A stretch of 64,000 nucleotides of DNA from Trichomonas vaginalis G3 (lineage: Eukaryota; Parabasalia; Trichomonadida; Trichomonadidae): positions 17,803,962 through 17,867,961 of the forward strand of contig NC_067208.1 of NCBI RefSeq assembly GCF_026262505.1, in the 5' to 3' direction. Under the pieces are notes generated by a model that was not told where the DNA came from, did no database searches, and worked only from the letters and a program-made list of their open reading frames with translations. The position numbers and the translations under genes are program-made. Positions 54,215 through 63,337 of this stretch are shown here, piece by piece. Every line of letters begins with the position of its first letter. Position 1 is the first letter of the stretch.

Positions 54215-54649
54215 AATATGAAAAATAAAATTCACTTTGATTAAATGTTTTTATTTATCATGCAATTCTTCTTGCGACCAAAGATTTGAATAAAATTTCA
54301 AAAAATAAGATAGCTTAAAAAATAATATACGGTAGTGTTTACTAATAGATGAATAGTATATAAATTCTATTAAAATGGATTTGATCCAAAAAAATATAAA
54401 ACCAAAAATAATTGTTATAATTTAAATGAAGAAGTAATTTAAAACGATTTTATTTATGATCAAATTTATATATTTTTGGATCAAATCCATTTTAATAGAA
54501 TTTATATACTATTCATCTATTAGTAAACACTACCGTATATTATTTTTTAAGCTATCTTATTTTTGAAATTTTATTCAAATCTTTGGTCGCAAGAAGAATT
54601 GCATGATAAATAAAAACATTTAATCAAAGTGAATTTTATTTTTCATATT
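54215..54649. repeat. Centre of the foldback palindrome
   Basis: Arms 54215-54400 and 54465-54649 are inverted repeats around a 64-bp spacer. The right arm continues to 54832 as the inverse of the left flank of Polinton C (about 31733-31922), where it shows the uninterrupted insertion site. Confidence 0.85.
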
Positions 54650-54832
54650 CAAATGGACTGAGTGTTAACATTTAACATTTTTTGCTAATTGTCGTCAAAA
54701 ATTAGGCGTAAAGCAAAAATTGATATTTCATATGGTTTTATGATAGATAAGCATTATATTCCCACTCATTATATTCGTAAATTTTGAGGTTTATCCTTCG
54801 CTTTTAAGATCATTGAATTTGATTTTTATATA

Positions 54833-55423
54833 GAGAAAGGGACAAACTATCCAGTGTCACTTTTCAAAGGAATAAAAAAAATAATAAAGATGGGGAACAG
54901 GACAAATTTACCACACGGCACTTTTTTTAAAGAAAATTAATGGAGCGGAGCGATACTCTGCTGCAGGAGCCCCAAGGCTCCCAATCATTACGAAAGGGAG
55001 CCTCAGGGCTCCTGAGAAACCTCTTTGAGAAGGTTTTCTTAAAGAAAACCTTCTCAAAGATGATTGTCAGCATTCACTCAAAATCTACCAAGAGTTTCAA
55101 AGTTTCAAATCTATCTGAAATGAAGCTTTGAATCTCTTGTATATCTAATTGTAGAGGTACCTTTTCAAAATGTCTTCTATTGATTAAATTTAATCGGTAA
55201 AAGTCATTTTGAAAAGGTACATCTCTATAATTGCTATTGAGCATTCACTCTTGGAACCTTGGAGCTCTTGTGTAGTGCATGAAAACTCCAAGATTCTAGC
55301 ATAAAACATATATCATAGACATAATTTCTTCAAATATAATTTAAGGTTATTTTTAAAAAAAATTAGAAAAGGGTAATTTAAGGTTATTGAAAAAGTGACA
55401 CCTGGCAAATTTGTCCCGCACTC
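54833..55423. mobile_element. 591-bp MULE-like MITE
   Basis: Flanked by the 9-bp TSD TTTTATATA (54824-54832 and 55424-55432). The inverted ends are about 33 bp, imperfect, of the form GAGNNNGGGACAAA..GTGTCACTTTT. A TIR-like sequence (GGACAAATTTACC..GGCACTTTTTT) recurs inside near 54901-54931. The TSD length and GGGACAAA ends fit Mutator-like elements. No gene inside; hairpins such as AAGGTTTTC/GAAAACCTT occur near 55035. Confidence 0.75.
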
Positions 55424-55699
55424 TTTTATATAAAATAGTTATATATTAGAAAATAATATGAGTTTATGTGATATTATTTTTCAGAAGATTTTGTGTTCTT
55501 CTTCAAAATTTTATTTTTTATTAAAAAGAATCTTTACAAAATATACATTTACTTTAATTAATATTTAAAAACGTGCTCTATCAAAAGTTCCAAAAATTCA
55601 ATATTTTAGCTTTTCTGATGTGTCACTTTTGATGAATTTCTGTTTACAACAGTTGCACTATATTTTAAGTTCAAAAGAGACAATCCTATAATATCTCAT

Positions 55700-56134
55700 A
55701 TGTTTGATTTAATGAACCCAGTAGGTTCTATTTATACATCTATGGAAGCAAGAGGTCCTCAAGTAATGTTTGGTGTTGGTGCATGGGAACAAATAGTCGA
55801 CAGGTTTTTGTATTGTGCAAACTCTTCAAAGGAAACAGGTGGAAGTAAAACGATTTCAGGTGAAAATTTACCTGCACACAGTCACTACATAGATTTAAGT
55901 ACATCTCAAGCAGGTTGGCATAAGCATAGATATTGGGATTGGTCAGGAATGACAAAAGGTAAAGGATATGATGTTAAAGACGACGTTAAGTTTGCTATAA
56001 ATTGTTACTGGAGTGACACTCAGGGAGAAGGAAACCATACACATTTCGTTTCAGGATATACGCAAACAACGGGACAAAGTAAAGAATACATGCCACCTTA
56101 CATGACAGTTTACGCATGGTATAGAATTGCTTAG
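55700..56134 (+). pseudogene. Collar end of the fibre gene, Polinton B
   Basis: The collar domain is present (NPVGSIYTSMEARGPQVMFG, FLYCANSSKETGGSKTISGE, PPYMTVYAWYRIA) without an N-terminal part. It lies just beyond the foldback insertion. Its stop TAG overlaps the TAA of the convergent integrase. Confidence 0.65.
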
Positions 56135-57091
56135 TCGTCATTTTCAACTTCTTTAGCATATTCGTCAGGAGTTGTCTTATATTTGTTAGGAACTGTCTTT
56201 GAAAGTATACCACCTTGAACTTTGACAAGTTTGAAACGAAGGTCTGGCAATAGTAGTTTTATCTTCTGCTTGCAGTGTGTACATTTTGCCATGTTTGCCT
56301 AAAACTTCATAATATTCTCTTGTATACTTTCTTCTATTTTTACGAACACGAACGTGAGTACCTGTCGGGTTCCCATTGTTGTCATAGTCAATAGTATTTT
56401 CATATGGGTCGCGTTTAGGTATTTCTATTTTTACTTTGTCACCTTTCTGAAGTTTGAAGCCCGGCATTCTTTCTTGTTTGTCTCTTTTGACTAAATTATT
56501 AAATATATAGTCTTTCTCTAAGTCAGGGTTGTTTTTCATTTCTTCGGGGGAGTGGTTTCCCAAACCTTTTTGTTTACGGGTATTGTAAATATTTAAAACT
56601 TGTCTCATCTTTGCCATGGAGAAGTGTCTATACTTGTCGTCATATGACATTTCATTTGCTTCACCACCTTGTGGTTGGTTTAAGTCTCTTAACATTTTTA
56701 TACAACCGTCAATGACACCAAGAGCAGAATGGTTTTGGTCGACAATGAAATATTTGTTTACATTTTTTGAACGCAGATAGTTTTTTACAGCATCTGATTT
56801 GAAAGAACTTTCACAGTCAGATGTCAATTTTGTTGGATGGTATTTGTCAACGAATATTGTCAAAGCAGTTTTCACATCTAAAATATTTTTGGACCATAAT
56901 GGTATGGCTTCACAGTATCTTGTGTTTTGACCAACAAATATTAACCAGTATGGTGGTCCATCTTCTCTATACCTCGGAATGTTTTCCAAGATATCCATAA
57001 ACCAAGCATTTGGTGTTGAACTAAAGATTTTTACCATGAGTGCTTTCTTTGTTGCTTTAGAAACATAGGGGTCCTTGTTTGAATTCGTCAT
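56131..57091 (-). pseudogene. Polinton integrase, copy B
   Basis: The best-readable copy: NAWFMDILENIPRYREDGPP, KLTSDCESSFKSD and HSALGVIDGCIKML, then the SH3-like and basic parts. About one break, near its end. Divergent from the amphipathic gene across 16 bp. Confidence 0.8.
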
Positions 57092-57107
57092 TTTTAACCC
57101 ATAAGAA

Positions 57108-57509
57108 ATGGGTTTATTTGGCGCATTAGCAGGAGTCGCATCTAGATTTTTACCCGCAGTGGGAACAATAGCCAGAGGTGTATTTGGAGTTGGAAGGAAG
57201 ATTTTGAGTACATTAGGTATACTGAAAGAGAAAGCACAACCTATTATACAAACTGTACAGAAAGGTTGGGATGTAGCACGAGATGCAACAAATCTTATTC
57301 CAAATCCTGAAACAAGAGGAAAAGTTCAAGGATGGATGGACAATGTAGGAAGACAAGCAGGAAACTACTATAACAAAGCAAATGACTACTATAACCAAGC
57401 AGGACACTATATGGACCAAGGTGAAAGATTCTTTAACAGAGGATATAACCATGCACAACAGTGGGTAAACAATAACCAACCGCAACCGCCTCAAACTTGG
57501 GGAATGTAA
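57108..57509 (+). CDS. Amphipathic Gly-rich N-terminus protein, 133 aa
   Basis: Whole copy of the family: MGLFGALAGVASRFLPAVGT, helical middle, Tyr/Asn/Gln repeats and PQTWGM end. Probable membrane-active virion protein by composition. Confidence 0.6.
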   Translation: MGLFGALAGVASRFLPAVGTIARGVFGVGRKILSTLGILKEKAQPIIQTVQKGWDVARDATNLIPNPETRGKVQGWMDNVGRQAGNYYNKANDYYNQAGHYMDQGERFFNRGYNHAQQWVNNNQPQPPQTWGM

Positions 57510-57511
57510 AA

Positions 57512-57528
57512 TTTTTTACTGAGATGAA
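57512..57528 (+). promoter_or_regulatory. TTTTTTACTGAGATGAA leader motif
   Basis: This motif ends at the ATG of the small gene. It is repeated before the genes at 57701, 16735, 16910, 48495, 48655 and 48827. It marks a distinct expression class from the KilA-N leaders. Confidence 0.55.
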
Positions 57529-57681
57529 ATGAACAATACAGCATTGAGACAAGTGAGTTCAAGATGGATTTGTCGGCTTCCAGCAGTTACACCACGTGTT
57601 TGTAAAGTTCTTCCTATACCTCAGGAAGTTTTAGACCGACTTAAAAAACCTAAACAACCAGTTGAAAACAAACCAAACTAA
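57529..57681 (+). CDS. 50-aa small protein, copy B
   Basis: MNNTALRQVSSRWICRLPAV, ending in VLDRLKKPKQPVENKPN. Same place and leader as in A and C. Confidence 0.6.
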   Translation: MNNTALRQVSSRWICRLPAVTPRVCKVLPIPQEVLDRLKKPKQPVENKPN

Positions 57682-57700
57682 ATTTTTTTACTGAGATGAA

Positions 57701-58285
57701 ATGACCGAAGAAGTTGAAACGGTAGATTTGACACCACAAACAAAAAGTTCAGAACCATTGTCAAAACCTGTCAAAGAACTTACAGATGAAGAGAAAAATT
57801 CAATAATAGAAAGTGCCAGGTCTGGAAATACAAACCCTAACTCTAAAGTCACTTTTCATAGAAATGGAACGGCTAGTATCTCAAAAAAGAAACAGACCCT
57901 CACAAATAAAATATTGAAGTCTGAAGGAGCTTTCGAGACAACAGATGGAAAAGTTTACTTCACTGACCAACAGTTCATTATAGAACATCTCATTGACTTA
58001 GAGTCGAAATATTCTAAACTTTACAACAAACACAAAAAGTTGAAAGGAAAACAAAAACAAATGGCATATGATATTTATGAAGATGTTGACGACACAACTG
58101 TTCCTGCAAGTGAAGTAAAGTCAGAGGAACCGAAAAGTGACGAAAAACCGATAGAAGAAGAAAAACCAAAAACTGAAGATAAACCAAAACCAAAGTTTAG
58201 TTTCCAAACTAAACCAAGTCAACCTTCATTAGCTGGTATGGGTTGGCGTCAAAGACTTATGGCAGCAGGCGGTTATGTAAAGTAA
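57701..58285 (+). CDS. Conserved acidic 194-aa protein, copy B
   Basis: Whole counterpart of 16151-16735, followed after 29 bp of A/T leader by polymerase B. Confidence 0.65.
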   Translation: MTEEVETVDLTPQTKSSEPLSKPVKELTDEEKNSIIESARSGNTNPNSKVTFHRNGTASISKKKQTLTNKILKSEGAFETTDGKVYFTDQQFIIEHLIDLESKYSKLYNKHKKLKGKQKQMAYDIYEDVDDTTVPASEVKSEEPKSDEKPIEEEKPKTEDKPKPKFSFQTKPSQPSLAGMGWRQRLMAAGGYVK

Positions 58286-58314
58286 AGAAAAAATATTTTT
58301 TTATTTTTATAAAA

Positions 58315-60467
58315 ATGCCCCCATATAAAATGGATAGAAAGTCTGCTAGAATACAAGCAGAGTTGCAAAGATATGGTTGGAGAGTTTCGAAGAATTTTAA
58401 ATATAAGAAGGGAAGACCCATAAAAGTCTATGACAAATTGTCTGGTCTTCGCTACGAAATGGATTTGGAAACAGCACGTGCCAATTATCCAAACAGACTA
58501 GAGAGGTTAGAAGAAGAACGTCTTATGGACATGCCTTTCGATGTTAGTGAACCTCAAGTTGAAGGACACGACGGCTTTGCCAGATTCTACTGGAAACATG
58601 ACGAACAATTGCATCCTTTGAGAAGGAAAAAAGGAAAAGGTGAAGACGCACATGCTCCATGGAAAGAACAAGATATGCATATGAAAAGTATCGTGAAGTT
58701 AGAAGTCAAATTACATCTGGTCGAACCTTTACAGTAAACTTTGACGAAGGAAAGAACAAAGAAGGCTTCATGGGAGTACTTGCTGCAATTCAAGACGGAA
58801 ATAAGAAAGGACACAATCTCAGATTGACCATAACAGATTTGGATGGTCACATTTACTATGCACATGGCAATGAACAAACAGCCGCAAAACTTCTTGACGC
58901 TTTCAAGACTACAAAGAGAGAACAAATGGTTGACTCCGACTCAGACATTTTGAATGCAATTGAAGGAATTGCAAGTGTCAAGTTCGAATGGTACCAACCT
59001 AATCCTCAAGCAGTCAGACAACATGCTGGATACTTCCCGTTCATAAATAAGTCTGACATTGACTTGACAAGGTATGGAATTTACAATTCAATTGAAACAA
59101 TTGTCAACGAACCTTGCATTCTTACATGTCTCAGGAACTCTGGTCTTGTTACAGATGAGAAGATGAAGTATCTTGAGTCATGTGTGAAGACAAGGTACAT
59201 TCTCAGAGGTCAATTGGCAAAAATTGCACCGTTGGCAAATGTCAATATCCGAGTCAACATACCTACAGCTAAAGGTTCTTCACATGACGACTATGTTGTT
59301 GACAAAGACTTACCATGGTTGAAGATTGTAATTGTCCACAACCACTTCATGTTGAACGAAAGTCTTACAAACCCATTCTTTGGTAAAAGTAAGTGCAACA
59401 TTGTCAGAGCTGTAAACATCCTTTTCGAGAAAGGTTTGTTGGAACCAATTCCAGATGACAAGCTGACAGAAACTTTTGTACCAAAAGACGAAACAAACTT
59501 TTTATTGTTAGCAAGACCAAAAGTTGTTCCAGACAAAGTTCTAGTACAAAAGAAGTACACAGTTCCACAAGGGGTTGGTATATTCGGATACCAACCTGAA
59601 CCAGAAGAACTTCCAAATGAGGTTGCAAGAACTTCAAGATGCTATAAACAAACTTCCATTGAGACATCCAATTGACGTCAAATTGTATTGGAGAGCATCT
59701 GAGTTAGGTCAGAAGGTTTTATATGAAACAGGTTGCTTCGACGATGTTTATGAGATAACAGGAGAAGTTTCTCAGAAGATAAGAGACTCACTTGAATTTC
59801 CACAAACTGGACCAATTGGTTGCGACAAGTTCGACTCAGATGAAAAGATATACTATGTCGACCTTAACGCTGCATACATGAGGTTTGTCCAATATATTCC
59901 GACTGGAATTCCAAACGAAGATGGTGAGTTCCCGGGAAGGAACTATACAGTTGGAAAAGTCATACAACAACTGTATGATATTAGGAAAGCTTCAAACCCC
60001 AAACTTGCAATGACACTCAAATTGCTTATGAATTCGACATGGGGATATTCCATTAAGAAACCTAAGAGATGAAGAGTAAACATTATGAGAAGGTCGACAA
60101 CTTTGTTGAAAGGTTTTCTCCTTTTGTTTTGAAGTACGAATTCACTCAAGGTCAAAATGGCTTAGTAACCACATTAAAACCTATTGTCGAACATTGGTCT
60201 TACCCTCAGTTCGCAAAGGCAGTACTTGACAACTACAACAAATTCTTCTCCGAAGTCAAATCCAAAGTCAAGGTTTACTATGAGAACATTGACGCACTCA
60301 TGACGAACGAAGAAGGATACAACAAACTCATTGAAATGGGAATGGTCGGTGAAAAGATGGGCTGTTTTAAGCTAGATAAGGTATTTTCCGAAGTTCATGT
60401 AATATCGAAAAGGAAATATTGGGGCATACTTGAAGACGGCACAGAAATAAAACATTGCATGAAATAA
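58315..60467 (+). pseudogene. Family B DNA polymerase (protein-primed type)
   Basis: About 710 codons from MPPYKMDRKSARIQAELQRY. Palm motifs: A in YYVDLNAAYMRFVQYIPTG, B in LKLLMNSTWGYSIKK, C-like YYENIDALMTNE. The N-terminal part (GRTFTVNFDEGKNKEGF, then LRLTITDLDGHIYYAHG) would hold terminal protein or exonuclease functions, which I cannot assign. Polinton polymerases are usually longer. Broken, about four breaks. Not seen in A or C. Confidence 0.7.
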
Positions 60468-60497
60468 AAATTTATTTTTAAAAAAGTGACATTTTTT

Positions 60498-60590
60498 TAT
60501 TTTATTTGAAATGTACGCTGAGTTTTGTTGGAGAAGACCGTTGGGAAACTTGTTTGTTAGATGAGAAATATGAAATGGCATACCATTTTA
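60498..60590 (+). repeat. Single HNH gene start remnant
   Basis: ATGTACGCTGAGTTTTGTTG and about 25 codons after it match the HNH gene start of A, followed directly by the leader of the 280-aa gene. No HNH body. Confidence 0.7.
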
Positions 60591-60616
60591 AAACAATATA
60601 TTTTTACATATATTAA

Positions 60617-61500
60617 ATGCTTCAGGTTGAAAAACAAAGAACAAAAGTAGCAGATACAAAACCGTTAGACTATATCTTTACAAATGCTGGTAGGACTATT
60701 TCAGATGAAGAAATTTCATCCCGAGCATACAGGTTTGACTATCCAATTCGTTGGCTTCAAAGTCCTTCAGATGCAAAGGCAATAGGATTTAGAAGAGTTT
60801 TGTTTTCAAATAGAACTAACACATTTATGTTCGCAGTATATTTTCATGGGCAGTATAAAGGTTCTGATGGTCTAATAGACAAATTTGATGAAATGAGAAT
60901 CTTTACAGTTCGTTCAGACGAAAGTCTTGAGTAAAATCTAAATGACTTTCAAACTCAAATGAACAAATATTATTGGGAATTTCAAAAAAAAAATACGACT
61001 CTTTACTAAATGGAACATACTATCTGAAACTAGAATATGACAAGATGAACTCCACCGTTTCATTTCAAAAGATTGAAATTAACCCTCCAAGAGATACAGA
61101 GTTTTTATTTTGGGAAGTAGACAAACGTTCTTGGGCACAATTTCTTCGGTTACTAAACCAGAACGAACCATTACCACCAGATGGTCCATTTAAATTTATA
61201 CTTCCACCAGCAGATTTGATGGTTTATAGAAACGTGTTTGACCCTCAAAATGTTATGTGTCATGCAAGTTTCAGTTCAAGCAACAATAGTTTTCTATGTA
61301 TTGGTAAGGACTTTTATGACTTTGCTTCTAAATTCTACGAACCATCTAGTAACAGTTTCTCTGACTTTCAAGTTTGGTTCACAACAAATGGTGTGCAACA
61401 TATTATTCCATTGTACTATGACTTTTATCTCGAATTGTCTTTCATATATAACTACGGAAAAGTGCTGAAAAGTATTGAATGTGAAGATATTAGAAAATAA
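60617..61500 (+). pseudogene. 280-aa family 1 protein, copy B
   Basis: Counterpart of 46512-47370, same start and end motifs. Broken, about two breaks. Confidence 0.6.
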
Positions 61501-61592
61501 CATTTTTTCTAACATCGTAGAAAACTCATGAAAACAATTTATTTTTGACACTTTCACAAAAAACATAAAAAAAGTGAGTTAAAATGAGATGT

Positions 61593-61958
61593 TTACTGAA
61601 CTGGCTGGATGTCGCCTTCTGAGGTTATGTAGAACGGCTGACCCGAGAAGTGGAACAGTGCTCTGAGAATTTGTATAATTCGTGGAATTGGACTCTCTCT
61701 GTTTGGAAGTTGTATCCATGGGCGCTTTGCAAAGAACTTGAGAAGAGCTTCTCTTTTGGCGTCCTTTATGCCGTCGAAAGGAGTGCCTTCTGGTACCTCA
61801 ATTGGAATTCCAGTCGAAATCTCGAGAGTCAAGGCAGCCCTTCCCGTTATCCAACCGTTAACAAGCTTGCCTTTTACATTCTGCCTGAGGAAGTCTTTAA
61901 CAAGCTCGTTAATTTCAATTAGGTAAATTGCCTCGTCGGTAGGTTCGACCTCGACCAT
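61593..61958 (-). CDS. Unrecognised 121-aa protein, higher GC
   Basis: MVEVEPTDEAIYLIEINELV then KLVNGWITGRAALTLEISTG and ALLKFFAKRPWIQLPNRESP. Predicted mixed alpha/beta. Its base composition and codons (CTC, GTC, GAG) are more GC-rich than its neighbours, and it occurs only in B, so it may be acquired. The start abuts the 21-bp array. Confidence 0.5.
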   Translation of the reverse strand: MVEVEPTDEAIYLIEINELVKDFLRQNVKGKLVNGWITGRAALTLEISTGIPIEVPEGTPFDGIKDAKREALLKFFAKRPWIQLPNRESPIPRIIQILRALFHFSGQPFYITSEGDIQPVQ

Positions 61959-62410
61959 TGCTACTGTCAGAAAAAGTACTGCTACTGTCAGAAAAAGTAC
62001 TGCTACTGTCAGTAAAAGTACTGCTACTGTCAGTAAAAGTACTGCTACTGTCAGTAGAAGTACTGCTAGTAGCAGTAAAACTGCTGCTACTGTCAGTAAA
62101 AAGGAAAATTTGAGAGGGTTTTCGACGATAAAGTACTGCTACTGTCAGTAAAAGTACTGCTACTGTCAGTAAAAGTACTGCTACTGTCAGAAAAAGTACT
62201 GCTACTGTCAGTAAAAGTACTGCTAGTAGCAGTAAAACTGCTGCTACTGTCAGTAAAAAGGAAAATTTGAGAGGGTTTTCGACGATAAAGTACTGCTACT
62301 GTCAGTAAAAGTACTGCTACTGTCAGTAAAAGTACTGCTACTGTCAGAAAAAGTACTGCTACTGTCAGTAAAAGTATTGCTACTGTCAGTAAAAGTACTG
62401 CTAGTAGCAG
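61959..62410. repeat. 21-bp array TACTGCTACTGTCAGTAAAAG
   Basis: About 18 units, some as TACTGCTAGTAGCAG, which is close to a palindrome. Two interspersed pieces (GGAAAATTTGAGAGGGTTTT, about 62098 and 62257) show a higher-order period near 159 bp. It takes the place, upstream of the MSDVPPTES gene, that array R1 takes in A and C. Confidence 0.85.
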
Positions 62411-62451
62411 AGATTTTTATCGTTGTGGTCCGACGGTTAAGCCACAAACGA

Positions 62452-62784
62452 ATGTCCGACGTCCCACCAACCGAGTCCATTCCCAAACCAGAGGAACCTA
62501 AAGAACCACAACAGTCTCCTCAGCAACCTCAGTTCCAGCAAGTACCTCCGAATTACTACCAATTTCCACCTCAAGGTTACTACCCACCACAAGGCTTCCC
62601 GAACTACCCTCCTCAGCCTATGCCTTACTTCCCCAACCCTTGGATGTTCCAGCAAGCTCCACCCCAGCAATTCCAATCTCAGTCCAAGAGAGACCAAGAC
62701 TTCGAAGAAGGTCTGAACCGCTTACGCAAAGAGTATGCTACAGCTCCAATTGAGAGAAAGTTGTTCCCGGACCAAAAAATATAA
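62452..62784 (+). CDS. Pro/Gln-rich 110-aa protein (MSDVPPTES type), whole
   Basis: MSDVPPTESIPKPEEPKEPQ, then Gln/Pro/Tyr-rich PPQGYYPPQGFPNYPPQPMP and a charged helical end (RDQDFEEGLNRLRKEYATAP). The middle resembles disordered PPQGY-type sequences. Only this copy has the body; A and C keep the start. Base composition is more GC-rich than surrounding genes. Function unknown. Confidence 0.55.
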   Translation: MSDVPPTESIPKPEEPKEPQQSPQQPQFQQVPPNYYQFPPQGYYPPQGFPNYPPQPMPYFPNPWMFQQAPPQQFQSQSKRDQDFEEGLNRLRKEYATAPIERKLFPDQKI

Positions 62785-63300
62785 TTTAGGTGAAGAGGTG
62801 AGATTTCACCTTTTTTTTCACCTGTTTTTTCACCCTCTTGAATTTTCATGAATTTTATATATTAATGTTTTCGTTAAGCCACTTTGTGCCGTCAGTCAGT
62901 CAGTCAGTCAGTTTAGGAAAGACTTTAGAAAGTTGTTGGAAAATAAGTCCTGGGAAGAGTATTATAAGGCATTTTGTGAAGAATATAGCAACAGTCTGAA
63001 TTCCGGCGGTTGCTTTTTATACAAAATTCATGCAGGAAATTCTTGAGTTTTGGTTGAAAGAATACGGTGGAGCCAAAAGTGGCTCGACCTCAAAACAAGC
63101 ATTTTATGAGCTTACAAAGGGTGTTATGAATGAATTCAAATGTATTTACATACATCCTGACCTCGTTCATTTTGTTGCTGAATTCAGCAAAAATAATGTT
63201 TAGGTGAAGAGGTGAGATTTCACCTCTTTTTTCACCTGTTTTTTCACCCTCTTGAATTTTCATGAATTTCCTTAAGATAGAAAAAATAAAGTTAGTTTTA
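62785..63300. other. Spacer with direct repeats and KilA-N gene 3 fragment
   Basis: The module TTTAGGTGAAGAGGTGAGAT..CACCTGTTTTTTCACCCTCT occurs at about 62786-62850 and 63201-63266. Between them are four CAGT repeats (about 62892-62912), a fragment of KilA-N gene 3 including a decayed palindrome (62915-63045), and a piece of the R3 array. No gene. Confidence 0.65.
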
Positions 63301-63337
63301 TTTTTATTTATTTTTTATTTTGTATGTAAGAACAGAT

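Larger units (their letters stand above)
31512..55644. mobile_element. Foldback DNA transposon (TA-flanked), host to Polinton C and a MITE
   Basis: The ends are perfect 24-bp inverted repeats beginning AACAGAAATTCATCAAAAGT, each bordered by TA (31510-31511 and 55645-55646). Without its two inserts the element is about 1.2 kb and is almost wholly a palindrome: arms of about 590 bp around a 64-bp spacer at 54401-54464. The parts nearest the tips (about 31536-31690 and 55490-55618) no longer match. No transposase is seen. The TA duplication and tip size fit a non-autonomous Tc1/mariner-type element, but the family is inferred. Confidence 0.7.

Noticed and set aside
54940-55131. 63-codon frame inside the MITE
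   Set aside because: Consists of MITE hairpin sequence with no protein-like features.
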